From positions 1 to 43,364 of the forward strand of contig CANJVU010000019.1 in NCBI GenBank assembly GCA_947478525.1: a DNA stretch of 43,364 nt, read 5' to 3'. This document shows, in pieces, positions 16,653 through 24,600 of this stretch. Numbering within the stretch: the stretch's first letter is position 1; the number at the start of each line of letters is the position of its first letter. Below the pieces are notes generated by a model. That model did not search any database. It was not told where the DNA came from and saw nothing but the letters and a program-made list of their open reading frames with translations. The translations under genes were made by a program, and so were the position numbers. The DNA comes from Thiotrichales bacterium (GTDB lineage Bacteria > Pseudomonadota > Gammaproteobacteria > Francisellales > CACEW01).

Positions 16653-18926
16653 GTGGCAATCATCAAAAAAGTTCAAAAAAGAGACGGTTCCGTGGTGGAG
16701 TTTGATCATCACCGCATCGTGCAAGCGGTGTTCAAAGCAATGGAAGTGGTAGGCGAAGGTTCATTAAAAGAGGCCGAAACGATTGCTGAACGGGTGGAGA
16801 CGGGCTTGGAGAAAATCGGTGAGCGCTTTAAAAAGTTTGTTCCCGATGTTGAGGGCGTACAAGATGCCGTTGAAAAAGAATTAATCTTGGCCAATTATGT
16901 TGGCACGGCCAAAGCGTATATTCTGTATCGCGAGAAACGGTCGAATGAGCGTGCGCAACAGATTGTGATCCCCGAGCGCGTCCGCCAATTGGCCGAAGCC
17001 AGTAGTCGATATTTTCGCAATACGCTCAGTGAATTTGTTTATTTGCGTTCTTATGCACGCTGGATTCCCGATGAAAATCGTCGTGAAACCTGGATTGAAA
17101 CCATTGATCGTTATGTCGATTTTATGCGCGATAACCTCGGTAAGAAATTGACCGAAGCAGAATATCAAGAAGTGCGTACTGCTATTTTGAAGCAAGAAGT
17201 CATGCCTTCCATGCGGTTGCTGCAATTCGCGGGTAAGGCGGCTAAGACCACCAACGTCTGCGCGTATAACTGTTCCTTTATCGCGCCATCCAAATTAAAA
17301 GATTTTGCCGAAGTAATGTATATTTCCATGTGTGGTACTGGCGTTGGTTTTTCAGTGGAAAGCCAAAACATTCAAGCCTTGCCACAGATTGAGCATCAGG
17401 TGGGGAAAAAGGTGCCCAAACACGTCGTGGGCGATAGTAAAGAAGGCTGGTGTGATGCATTGTATCTGGGGATCAAAACCTGGTATGAAGGCAAAGACAT
17501 TGAATTTGATTACTCGCAAGTTCGCCCAGCTGGTGCGCGCTTAAAAACCATTGGTGGTAAGAGTTCTGGACCTGAACCGTTGCGCGCGTTACTCGATTTT
17601 ACTCGCATGACCATTTTGGCGCGTCAAGGCCGTCGTTTGACTAATCTCAATGCGCACGATATTTTATGCAAAATCGGTGAGGTGGTGGTGTCTGGTGGCG
17701 TGCGTCGCAGTGCGATGATTTCGCTGTCCGATCTCGATGATCAATCGATGCGAGATGCGAAAAAAGGCCAATTTTATTATAGCGAACCGCAACGTTGTAT
17801 CGCCAATAATTCCGCGGTGTACGATCGTAAGCCCAGCAGTGAAGTATTGTTGGAAGAGTGGTTGGCGTTGGTGAAAAGCGGTTCAGGCGAGCGTGGTATT
17901 TTTAACCGCGGCAGCTTGGTTAAAACTTTACCGGCGCGTCGTGTGAGCTTGTTTAAACAGGATGGATTGATTTCGGAAGATGATCGGGTCGTAGGTGTGA
18001 TTGGAACCAATCCTTGTGCCGAAATTATTTTGCAATCAAAGCAGTTTTGTAATTTGTCGGAAGTGATCGCTCGTGCTGAAGATGATGAAAAATCGCTGTT
18101 GCGTAAAATTAAAATCGCGACGTTGATTGGCACATATCAATCCAGTTTGACGAATTTTCCTTATTTATCAAAAGAGTGGAAGCAAAACTGCGAAAAAGAA
18201 AGCTTGCTGGGCGTTTCTATCACTGGCCAGTGGGATTGCGAAGTCGCTCGTGATCCGAAGGTTTTGCAAAAATTGAAAAAAGCCGCAGTCAAGGCCAATG
18301 CTGAATATGCAGCGCGCTTGAAAGTAAACGTGTCCAGTTGCATTACTTGTGTCAAGCCTTCGGGCACTGTATCGCAAACTGTGGACTGTGCATCGGGCAT
18401 GCACCCACGCCATGCGCCATATTACATTCGCCGCATTCGCATTTCCTCGACCGATTCTTTATTTAAAATGTTGCGCGATCAAGGTGTACCGTATCATCCT
18501 GAGGTCGGTCAAATGGAGCATAGCGCCAGTACTTTTGTCTTTGAGTTCCCCGTTGCCGCACCCAAAGGTGCTGTATTTAAAGACGACCTGTCGGCACTGG
18601 ATCAGCTGGAACATTGGAAGCTGGTGAAGGTCAATTACACCGAGCATAATCCATCAGTAACGGTTTCTGTCGGTGAAGATGAGTGGATTGGGGTGGTTAA
18701 TTGGGTCAACCAAAATTGGGATATTGTGGGTGGCTTGTCATTCTTGCCGCGCAGCAATCACGTTTATCAGTTGGCGCCCTATGAAACCATCAGCAAAAAA
18801 CAATACGATGAGTTGGTGTCAAAGTTTGGTAAAATCGATTTTTCGCAGTTGCTGCGTTATGAATTGCAAGACGAAACCGAAGCCAAGCGCGAGTTGGCGT
18901 GTGCCGGTGGGGTGTGTGAACTCTAG
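16653..18926 (+). CDS. Ribonucleotide reductase, probable class II (adenosylcobalamin-dependent)
   Basis: This 757-residue enzyme makes deoxyribonucleotides from ribonucleotides. The GTG start at 16653 follows GGAGAG. An ATP-cone lies at about residues 1-95 (IIKKVQKRDGSVVEFD). The barrel contains the first redox cysteine region NVCAYNCSFIAPS near 202, the central NPCAEI with the thiyl-radical cysteine and glutamate near 454, and the C-terminal redox pair C750-AGGV-C755-EL. No nrdB radical subunit or nrdG activase lies beside it, and the sequence has the monomeric RTPR-like layout (GTGVGFSVE, GVRRSAMISLSD, SGMHPRHAPYYIRR). The class II call is therefore favoured, but class I is not excluded without alignment. 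A possible promoter is TTGTCA/CAGAAT at 16574-16602. It converges with rarA, overlapping by 4 bases. Confidence 0.82.
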   Translation: MAIIKKVQKRDGSVVEFDHHRIVQAVFKAMEVVGEGSLKEAETIAERVETGLEKIGERFKKFVPDVEGVQDAVEKELILANYVGTAKAYILYREKRSNERAQQIVIPERVRQLAEASSRYFRNTLSEFVYLRSYARWIPDENRRETWIETIDRYVDFMRDNLGKKLTEAEYQEVRTAILKQEVMPSMRLLQFAGKAAKTTNVCAYNCSFIAPSKLKDFAEVMYISMCGTGVGFSVESQNIQALPQIEHQVGKKVPKHVVGDSKEGWCDALYLGIKTWYEGKDIEFDYSQVRPAGARLKTIGGKSSGPEPLRALLDFTRMTILARQGRRLTNLNAHDILCKIGEVVVSGGVRRSAMISLSDLDDQSMRDAKKGQFYYSEPQRCIANNSAVYDRKPSSEVLLEEWLALVKSGSGERGIFNRGSLVKTLPARRVSLFKQDGLISEDDRVVGVIGTNPCAEIILQSKQFCNLSEVIARAEDDEKSLLRKIKIATLIGTYQSSLTNFPYLSKEWKQNCEKESLLGVSITGQWDCEVARDPKVLQKLKKAAVKANAEYAARLKVNVSSCITCVKPSGTVSQTVDCASGMHPRHAPYYIRRIRISSTDSLFKMLRDQGVPYHPEVGQMEHSASTFVFEFPVAAPKGAVFKDDLSALDQLEHWKLVKVNYTEHNPSVTVSVGEDEWIGVVNWVNQNWDIVGGLSFLPRSNHVYQLAPYETISKKQYDELVSKFGKIDFSQLLRYELQDETEAKRELACAGGVCEL

Positions 18927-20221
18927 GGCAATTTTTTAAGAAAATTTAATTTTTCTTGAATCTGTTTTTCTAATCCACGATCGGTGGGGTGGTAATAAGT
19001 GGTGACCATCCCATTCGGTAGGTATTGTTCACCCGGAACATAGGCATTAGGGAAGTCATGCGGATAGCGATATGCTTTGCCATAACCCAATTCTTTCATC
19101 AATTTGGTCGGTGCATTGCGTAAATGCACTGGCACTTCGGCGATTTGGGATTGTTCGGCATCGGCTTTAGCAGCGTTAAATGCTGTATAAACCGCATTGC
19201 TTTTCGGCGCGCAGGCGAGAAATAATACTGCATGTGCTAAAGCCAGCTCACCTTCTGGATGGCCAAGGCGTTCTTGAATATCCCAGGCATTTAAGGTGAT
19301 GGTCAGGGCGCGTGGGTCGGCGTTGCCAATGTCTTCGCTGGCTACACGGACTAGACGCCTGGCGATATATAAAGGGTCACAGCCGCCGACCAACATACGA
19401 CACAGCCAATATAAGGATGCATCGGGGTCAGAGCCGCGAATTGATTTATGCAATGCTGAAATAATATCGTAAAACGCTTCGCCTTTTTTATCGTAGTTAG
19501 CGGTGATATGTCCCAGTATGTCTTTTAAGGTGTTGAGATCAATGTATCTGACACCATCGATTTCAGGTGCCACTTCTGCCAAGCTTTCCAGCCAATTGAG
19601 TAAACGTCGGGCATCACCGCCAGCAGCAGCAATCAATTGTTTTTGTTGCTCCGGCGGGAAATCAATTTTTAATTTGCCAAGGCCGCGTTCTGGATCTTGC
19701 AAAGCGCGAGTGACAATCGCTTGTAAATCCTCATCGGTCAAGGCTTTAAGCACGTGGACACGAGCGCGGGACAATAGTGCATTGTTCAATTCAAACGACG
19801 GGTTTTCGGTGGTGGCGCCGATAAAAATAAAGGTGCCGTTTTCAATGTAAGGCAAAAAGGCATCTTGCTGTGATTTGGAAAAGCGATGCACCTCATCAAC
19901 AAACAACACGGTTTTGCCGCCTTGTAATTTACGATTGTTGCAGCGTTCGACAATCTCGCGAATATCTTTGATGCCAGAAGTTACTGCAGAAATTTGCTCA
20001 ACCGAGGCGTTGGCGCTGTGTGCCAACAGTTGCGCCAAGGTGGTTTTGCCGGTGCCAGGCGGGCCCCATAAAATCATAGAGTGTAAGCGGCCATGTTCGG
20101 CGACTTCGGCCAGTACGCGACCTTTACCGACCAGATGGGTCTGGCCGTAAAATTCGCTCAGTGTAGCTGGACGCATGCGTGCTGCGAGCGGGCGTTGGTC
20201 AAGGCTTAGGGTGTCAAACAT
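18923..20221 (-). CDS. rarA: Replication-associated recombination protein A (AAA+ ATPase)
   Basis: RarA (MgsA) is a clamp-loader-related AAA+ ATPase that acts at stalled replication forks together with SSB. The protein has 432 residues. The N-terminal RPATLSEFYGQTHLVG is followed by Walker [10 protein letters not shown] at about 53-61, Walker B LFVDEVHRFSK, and sensor 1 FIGATTENPSFELN. The C-terminal tetramerisation part contains SIRGSDPDASLYW and the typical PNAYVPGEQYLP. It lies 5 bases after the toxin gene on the same strand, so it may be read from the toxin-antitoxin promoter as well as its own. lolA, often upstream of rarA, is not here. Confidence 0.97.
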   Translation of the reverse strand: MFDTLSLDQRPLAARMRPATLSEFYGQTHLVGKGRVLAEVAEHGRLHSMILWGPPGTGKTTLAQLLAHSANASVEQISAVTSGIKDIREIVERCNNRKLQGGKTVLFVDEVHRFSKSQQDAFLPYIENGTFIFIGATTENPSFELNNALLSRARVHVLKALTDEDLQAIVTRALQDPERGLGKLKIDFPPEQQKQLIAAAGGDARRLLNWLESLAEVAPEIDGVRYIDLNTLKDILGHITANYDKKGEAFYDIISALHKSIRGSDPDASLYWLCRMLVGGCDPLYIARRLVRVASEDIGNADPRALTITLNAWDIQERLGHPEGELALAHAVLFLACAPKSNAVYTAFNAAKADAEQSQIAEVPVHLRNAPTKLMKELGYGKAYRYPHDFPNAYVPGEQYLPNGMVTTYYHPTDRGLEKQIQEKLNFLKKLP

Positions 20222-20226
20222 TGGTG

Positions 20227-20571
20227 TTATTCGATTAAAGTCATGGCTCTGGCCAATGCATCGGCAATCACCACTTCCGGTACCTTTTCTATTTTAATTG
20301 CGCCCCGTTCCATTAAATCTAATGTTCTCATGGCATTAATTAAAACGACGCCTTGAGTTTTCGTGCCAGTGAGTGGTACTGCAAAGCCATTTTGTCTGGC
20401 GAAATTTCCGCCTTGCGTGATGGGTGCTACTAAAGGCGTACCTAAGGTATTAAACAATTGAGGAGATAGCACCAAGGCCGGGCGCATTTCACCCTGCAAT
20501 TCACGTCCAATAACCGGGTCGAAGCTGACTCGAACGATATCGCCGCGATCAAAAAAAGTGGTTTTTACCAT
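20227..20571 (-). CDS. MazF/PemK-family (ChpB-like) endoribonuclease toxin
   Basis: This 114-residue protein is a type II toxin of the PemK/MazF fold, which cleaves mRNA at short sequence sites. The opening DRGDIVRVSFDPVIGRELQGEMRP gives the beta1-beta2 loop, and RPALVLSPQLFN with PITQG are family landmarks. The C-terminal half LINAMRTLDL carries the strand that holds the conserved active-site region. It overlaps the antitoxin gene by 7 bases, the normal toxin-antitoxin arrangement with antitoxin first. All expected elements appear intact. The exact cleavage sequence cannot be judged from the protein. Confidence 0.92.
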   Translation of the reverse strand: MVKTTFFDRGDIVRVSFDPVIGRELQGEMRPALVLSPQLFNTLGTPLVAPITQGGNFARQNGFAVPLTGTKTQGVVLINAMRTLDLMERGAIKIEKVPEVVIADALARAMTLIE

Positions 20572-20819
20572 ATTTCTTTTCCTTTTGCTGGTGCATCATG
20601 CCACTGTTTAATGTCTTCAGGCATCATGGCCTTTGGATCACAGCGAGCAACCAGTTCTTCTAGGGTGTAATTTTTGTGTGTAGTAGGCTTAACCAGCATG
20701 CCTTGCTCAGATCTTTCTAGTGTCACACGCTGACCAGCAGTAAAATGCAAAGCGCTACGTAACGCTTTGGGCACTACCAAGCCGATGCTGTTACCAAAAT
20801 GACGTAATGTGGTTTCCAT
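20565..20819 (-). CDS. MazE/ChpS-family antitoxin (SpoVT-AbrB fold)
   Basis: This 84-residue antitoxin has an N-terminal swapped-hairpin AbrB/MazE DNA-binding domain (TLRHFGNSIGLVVPKAL, about residues 4-20) and a flexible C-terminus with YTLEELVARCDP and ending GKEIW, the part that wraps the toxin. It should neutralise the MazF-like partner and repress its own promoter. The overlap with the toxin gene and the palindrome in the promoter (20873-20889) support this. The pair lies between rarA and bamE. Confidence 0.92.
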   Translation of the reverse strand: METTLRHFGNSIGLVVPKALRSALHFTAGQRVTLERSEQGMLVKPTTHKNYTLEELVARCDPKAMMPEDIKQWHDAPAKGKEIW

Positions 20820-20848
20820 GTTAAATGCTCCTGGTCTTATTTAAAGCA

Positions 20849-20889
20849 ATTATAGGGCAAATTAGTTAAAATGTAAAACTAAATTTTAC
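20849..20889 (-). promoter_or_regulatory. Promoter and operator of the toxin-antitoxin pair
   Basis: On the minus strand, TTTACA (20872-20877) and a perfect TATAAT (20849-20854) are 17 bases apart. A dyad GTAAAA-CTAAA-TTTTAC (20873-20889) covers the -35 box, as expected for an antitoxin-bound operator. Confidence 0.7.
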
Positions 20890-20953
20890 TTTGACTATTC
20901 ACTAGGATTGCAATTGATTATTGGGTATCATGTAACAAATATTCACAAGGATT

Positions 20954-21322
20954 ATGTCACAAATGAGCGTCTTACTACGGATTTCCGGTTTATTGTTGGT
21001 GTTAAGCCTGTCAGGTTGTTTCTTGTTTCACCCGTACCGTATTCAAGTTCAGCAAGGTCATATCATCACCGCACAGATGATTCAGCAGTTAAAGCCAGGT
21101 ATGACGCAAGACCAGGTGCAATATATTTTAGGGTCGCCGGATATCCAGGATTCGATGCATCCGAATAGTTGGTATTATATCTACACCAATGAAAAAGATT
21201 ATCAACCACGGGTACAGAAACAGTTGGTGATTTATTTTAAAAATGGTTTGCTGGATCGTATGGATGGTGATTATCAACCACCGGCGCCATTGAAAATATC
21301 ACCGAGCCTTTCGGCTTCATAG
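20954..21322 (+). CDS. bamE: Outer membrane assembly lipoprotein BamE (SmpA/OmlA)
   Basis: BamE is a lipoprotein of the BAM complex, which inserts beta-barrel proteins into the outer membrane. The 122-residue product has a lipoprotein signal with lipobox LSGC. The SmpA/OmlA domain contains LKPGMTQDQVQYILGSPDIQD, the family hallmark, and WYYIYT. Two ATGs are possible: 20954 is 2 bases from AAGGA and 20963 is 11 bases from it, so the start is not settled. The neighbours ratB, ratA and smpB keep the classic gammaproteobacterial bamE-ratB-ratA-smpB order. Confidence 0.95.
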   Translation: MSQMSVLLRISGLLLVLSLSGCFLFHPYRIQVQQGHIITAQMIQQLKPGMTQDQVQYILGSPDIQDSMHPNSWYYIYTNEKDYQPRVQKQLVIYFKNGLLDRMDGDYQPPAPLKISPSLSAS

Positions 21323-21331
21323 AGTTGGTGG

Positions 21332-21622
21332 TTATTGATAGCCTTTTCTTGGCTTGCGTTTAACCCGCGTGCGGCGTGCTTCTTTGGGGTCGCGGCTGAG
21401 CGGACGATACAGTTCAATGCGATCACCCGATTGCACCAGGTAATCTGCTTCGACACTATGGCTGAATACACCCAATGGCAGTAATGCTAAATCTATTTCG
21501 GGAAAAAATGACTGAAGGTTGGATTGTACAATCGCTTGTTGCGCCGTAGTGCCTGGCAATACCGATAGCTCAATAATTTTTTGCCGGTCAGGTAGGGCAA
21601 AGGCGATTTCAACACAAATCAT
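21332..21622 (-). CDS. RnfH/RatB family ubiquitin-like protein
   Basis: This 96-residue protein belongs to the RnfH (UPF0125, RatB) family with a beta-grasp fold. The visible family features are VEIAFALPDRQKIIELSVLPGTT near the N-terminus and DRIELYRPLSRDPKEARR near the end, followed by a basic tail. It overlaps ratA by 4 bases (ATGA), so both are translated from one message. Its function is not well established; E. coli RatB is defined mainly by its position beside RatA. It converges on bamE with a 9-base gap. Confidence 0.93.
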   Translation of the reverse strand: MICVEIAFALPDRQKIIELSVLPGTTAQQAIVQSNLQSFFPEIDLALLPLGVFSHSVEADYLVQSGDRIELYRPLSRDPKEARRTRVKRKPRKGYQ

Positions 21623-22062
21623 GGTATTTGAGCTTCATGTAATTCTTTGGCGCGATCACAAAATGCCGTCAACAAAGTACCTGCCGCATGTTGAAAGGTT
21701 GAATTCAGCAACATTTGCATAATGGTATTGGTGAATTCAAATTCTAGATGAAATTCTATTTTGCAGGCGTTGTCGTTGAGCGGGGTAAAATCCCAGCGGC
21801 CTTGCAAATACTTAAAGGGACCCTCCACCAGCAACATATCAATGCGGGTAAAGGGGGTTAGTACGTTACGCGTGGTGAAGCGCTTGGTCAGGCCACCTTT
21901 GCTGATATCCATGCTGGCGGTAATGCTTTCGGCGTTGGCTTCGTGAATTTCAGCGTGGGCGCACCAGGGCAGGAAGTGTGAATACGCGTTAATGTCATTG
22001 ACCAAATCATACATTAACTGTGCTGAGTAAGGAACAATCGCGTGACGTGAGACCTTTTGCAT
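21619..22062 (-). CDS. ratA: Ribosome association toxin RatA / CoqA-like START-domain protein
   Basis: The 147-residue product is a polyketide cyclase/START-domain protein (YfjG/RatA). E. coli RatA is reported to hinder 70S formation, while homologues such as mitochondrial Coq10 bind ubiquinone. The conserved start is VPYSAQLMYDLVNDINAYSHFLPWC, with TRNVLTPFTRIDMLLVEGPF in the middle. It is divergent from smpB, as in E. coli. With UbiK also encoded in this window, a quinone-related role is possible, but this is inference. Confidence 0.94.
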   Translation of the reverse strand: MQKVSRHAIVPYSAQLMYDLVNDINAYSHFLPWCAHAEIHEANAESITASMDISKGGLTKRFTTRNVLTPFTRIDMLLVEGPFKYLQGRWDFTPLNDNACKIEFHLEFEFTNTIMQMLLNSTFQHAAGTLLTAFCDRAKELHEAQIP

Positions 22063-22129
22063 ACTTTACCAAAAAATAGTGTTAAAATAAGAGCTATTGT
22101 ACTGGTAAATTAAACTTTATTGAAGTGTT

Positions 22130-22600
22130 ATGGCAAAAAAGAAAGCAATGGCGGTGGGCACGGTAGCGGTAAACCGTAAAGCACGGCATGATTATGAGAT
22201 TGAAGCAAAGTATGAAGCGGGCGTGATGCTGCAAGGCTGGGAAGTAAAAAGCCTGCGGGCGGGTCGCGCGCAGCTGGCGGACGCGCATGTGATCATTCGC
22301 AATGGCGAGGCATGGCTGCTGAACGCGCATTTTACACCGCTTAATACGGTTTCCACGCATTATGTGGCCGAACCCACACGCACGCGTAAGTTATTATTGC
22401 ATCGCAGCGAGTTGAATAAATTAATGGGACAAGTTGAGCAGCAGGGATACACCATCATTCCATTGACTTTATATTGGAAAAAATATAAGGTGAAACTTGA
22501 AGTTGCGTTGGCTAAGGGTATGAAAAAATTCGACAAACGCGCAGCGGATAAAGATCGAGATTGGCAAAGACAGAAAGAACGATTATTTAAAAAACATTAG
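22130..22600 (+). CDS. smpB: SsrA-binding protein SmpB
   Basis: SmpB carries tmRNA into stalled ribosomes for trans-translation. The 156-residue protein contains the OB-fold core with [27 protein letters not shown], the loop [14 protein letters not shown] segment, and a basic C-terminal tail ([17 protein letters not shown]) that occupies the mRNA channel. The tmRNA gene itself is not in this window. smpB is divergent from ratA. Confidence 0.98.
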   Translation: MAKKKAMAVGTVAVNRKARHDYEIEAKYEAGVMLQGWEVKSLRAGRAQLADAHVIIRNGEAWLLNAHFTPLNTVSTHYVAEPTRTRKLLLHRSELNKLMGQVEQQGYTIIPLTLYWKKYKVKLEVALAKGMKKFDKRAADKDRDWQRQKERLFKKH

Positions 22601-22622
22601 GTTTTTATTTGATTAAAAGTAG

Positions 22623-22651
22623 TTGACTTTAACAAAAAAATATGTGACAAT
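22623..22651 (+). promoter_or_regulatory. Promoter of the 22702-23441 module
   Basis: TTGACT (22623-22628) and GACAAT (22646-22651) are 17 bases apart, with a TGn extension (22643-22645) before the -10 box. The first start codon is 50 bases downstream. Confidence 0.6.
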
Positions 22652-22701
22652 GGGCTATTGAATATTAGGTATTTGGTTAGCCCTCCAATAAGGGAGCCAC
22701 G

Positions 22702-23010
22702 ATGGAAGCGATGGATTTTGATGAGCAGTTCAGTGCTGGGAAACCGTTGGCTGAGCAAGTAGAAAGGTTGAAGTCCTTTAGCCAATCGCTGAAAGGCAAG
22801 GAGCTTCAGCTCAAGAAAAAAGAGTTGGAGCTGCGCGAAAAAGAACTGCAATTAAAGCTCTATCGCAAGAATTTGTTGTTAGCGATTAAAGAACAGCTTT
22901 CAGGTGCGTACTCGTACGAAGAAAGTGTAAAAGTGCTGGAAAGATATCGTGACATCTTGCAGTTTATTGCGCAAGATATCAAAGACGAACTAGATGATAT
23001 TATGGGATAG
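22702..23010 (+). CDS. Hypothetical coiled-coil protein, 102 aa
   Basis: I do not recognise this protein. GGGAG precedes the ATG by 6-7 bases. Residues 20-65 form a highly charged helix with a KELQLKKKELELREKELQLK core, whose K/E/L pattern is typical of a coiled coil. The C-terminal third is acidic and ends DELDDIMG. It has no signal peptide or membrane segment. It is followed after 14 bases by a second unknown gene, and the pair has its own promoter and terminator. A structural or partner-binding role is plausible; nothing in the sequence gives a catalytic function. Confidence 0.7.
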   Translation: MEAMDFDEQFSAGKPLAEQVERLKSFSQSLKGKELQLKKKELELREKELQLKLYRKNLLLAIKEQLSGAYSYEESVKVLERYRDILQFIAQDIKDELDDIMG

Positions 23011-23024
23011 GAGAGGAGAGCGTT

Positions 23025-23441
23025 ATGTCAATGGGGGGAGAGGTTGTTAGTCAGCTGAACGAAGCCTTTGAAAAGCTTGCATCAGGTGGTGTTACTCGAG
23101 AATTTTTGCTTGACATTATAAAAATTTTAACAAATGTTCAGCAGCATGTAGATGCACTTTCAGGTAAAGCAGATGTTCCCTCAGAAGTCAAAAAGTTGGC
23201 AGCTGATTTTGAAAGATTTACAGAGCAGAAACAATTGTTAAATGCAGTGGTTGATGTGCTTAATAAATCAACAAGCCCAGCAACGTTGAAAGGTGCAATT
23301 GATTTATTGTTGCATGTGGTAAAAGTTGCTGAAGAATCTACGAATGCGGGCAATAAACACCGAGTTGCGGTTGGATCATTCAGTAGTAGCAGCCAAGGCC
23401 AAAAGTCAGGTGTATCCTCAGGGGCAGCTCCTGCCGCTTGA
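23025..23441 (+). CDS. Hypothetical helical protein with Ser/Gly/Ala-rich tail, 138 aa
   Basis: I do not recognise this protein. It starts MSMGGEVVSQLNEAFEKLAS with AGGAGAG just upstream. Residues up to about 110 look all-helical, with amphipathic segments around FLLDIIKILTNVQQHVDAL and LKGAIDLLLHVVKVAEE. The last 30 residues are disordered and rich in serine, glycine and alanine (GSFSSSSQGQKSGVSSGAA). It has no signal peptide. A flexible polar C-terminus is a feature of some type IV secretion substrates in the Legionellales, but the strong E-block-type charge is missing, so an effector role is only a possibility. It belongs with the coiled-coil gene upstream. Confidence 0.68.
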   Translation: MSMGGEVVSQLNEAFEKLASGGVTREFLLDIIKILTNVQQHVDALSGKADVPSEVKKLAADFERFTEQKQLLNAVVDVLNKSTSPATLKGAIDLLLHVVKVAEESTNAGNKHRVAVGSFSSSSQGQKSGVSSGAAPAA

Positions 23442-23449
23442 GTTGCAGG

Positions 23450-24358
23450 TTAAGTTGATGATGCCCGGTTTTTCCGGGCATTTTTTTGCCAGTGTTTCAG
23501 CCGATAGAGTTTAATCCCATCCGGCAATGCAATACTCAGCAGCATAATGGTACCGCCGATAAGGGTGTGTATGGATAGTCCGTTGTGGCTGATCAACCAA
23601 GCGAAGACCAGTGCAAAAACGGGTTCTAATGCGTAAATCAATGCCGCTTTAGGGGCGGAGGTATGTTGCTGATATTTGACTTGAATAAAAAACGCGATGC
23701 TGGTGGCAAAAATCCCGCAAAATAACACCACCCCTAACACGATGGGATTGAAAATGGGTGCAAAATTTAAATGATGGCCGATCAAAATGGTTGCTGGCAA
23801 GGTAAACGCAATTTGGTAAAAGACCAACAGTCGGTATTGGGAGATTTTTGGCGTAATCCATTGAATGGTGACAATCGCAATGGCATTAAATACGGCGCCG
23901 ATGAGCACCCAGAAATCGCCACTACGCAAACTATGAAAACTGGCGCCGGTTAAAATAAACAGCCCTAACAAACACAAAAAAGCAAAAAACAGATCTGACG
24001 TGAGGGGTTTGCCCAGCCGCAGCAACGGTAATAAAAAGGGTACCATAACCACTGAAGCGCCGGTAATAAAGGCGGCACGTGGCGCATCGATGGTTTGTAA
24101 ACCAGTGGTTTGACAAATATAAATAATGCTGTTGAACGCGCCCAACAGAATGCCTATCAATAAAACGCGCATTGAGGTTTTATGAAAGCTCAGCCATACC
24201 AAGGGTAAAAATACCAAAGCAGCCACCATAAAGCGATAAAATACAAATACATCAGGGGCAATTTGGGTGATGATTACCTGCATGAGTGGGAACGTCAATC
24301 CCCAAAAGGCAGTGGCAATCAGCAGCATGAGGTCTGCTTTGGTGGTGGTGTATTTCAT
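23450..24358 (-). CDS. DMT-superfamily (EamA) transporter
   Basis: This 302-residue inner-membrane protein has about ten hydrophobic helices arranged as two EamA repeats. The first repeat starts TKADLMLLIATAFWGLTFPLM and the second near FWVLIGAVFNAIAIVTIQW. The conserved proline/glycine-rich end YALEPVFALVFAWLISHNGL is typical of drug/metabolite exporters. The substrate is unknown. The gene is last in the pgi-gmhB, plsC, ubiK series (2-base gap after ubiK). Its final codons, specifying NARKNRASST, also encode the terminator hairpin of the opposing unit at 23461-23487. Confidence 0.9.
   Translation of the reverse strand: MKYTTTKADLMLLIATAFWGLTFPLMQVIITQIAPDVFVFYRFMVAALVFLPLVWLSFHKTSMRVLLIGILLGAFNSIIYICQTTGLQTIDAPRAAFITGASVVMVPFLLPLLRLGKPLTSDLFFAFLCLLGLFILTGASFHSLRSGDFWVLIGAVFNAIAIVTIQWITPKISQYRLLVFYQIAFTLPATILIGHHLNFAPIFNPIVLGVVLFCGIFATSIAFFIQVKYQQHTSAPKAALIYALEPVFALVFAWLISHNGLSIHTLIGGTIMLLSIALPDGIKLYRLKHWQKNARKNRASST
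23461..23487 (+). terminator. Rho-independent terminator of the 22702-23441 module
   Basis: ATGCCCGG-TTTTT-CCGGGCAT is a perfect 8-bp stem followed by six more T residues, 20 bases after the stop of the second gene. It lies inside the 3' coding end of the converging DMT gene. Confidence 0.92.
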
Positions 24359-24360
24359 GG

Positions 24361-24600
24361 CTACTTCGCCGTCAATTCAGCCAGGCGTTTTTCCAGTTCA
24401 GCCAGTTGTTCTCGGCTTTTGGTGAGTAATTTTACTTGTAAATCAAATTCTTCCCGTGTGACCAGATTTAATTTGGCAAACGTCGCTTGCAGTGCAGCCT
24501 TGAGGTTTTTTTCCAACTCGTGACGTAAGTTTTTAACACCAGGTGGTAGGGCATCACCACATTTTTTGGCAATATCATCGAAGATTTTAGGGTCTATCAT
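24361..24600 (-). CDS. ubiK: Ubiquinone biosynthesis accessory factor UbiK (YqiC)
   Basis: UbiK helps the UbiJ-containing Ubi complex in aerobic ubiquinone synthesis and was earlier described as the membrane-fusogenic protein BMFP/YqiC. The 79-residue protein has an N-terminal amphipathic helix (IDPKIFDDIAKKCGDALP), then the conserved VTREEFDLQVKLLTKSREQL, a coiled coil at about 50-76. It overlaps plsC by 4 bases and precedes the DMT gene by 2 bases. Confidence 0.93.
   Translation of the reverse strand: MIDPKIFDDIAKKCGDALPPGVKNLRHELEKNLKAALQATFAKLNLVTREEFDLQVKLLTKSREQLAELEKRLAELTAK

Noticed and set aside
22601..22701. tmRNA gene next to smpB
   Set aside because: The 101-base gap is far too short for ssrA and contains only the promoter of the next unit.
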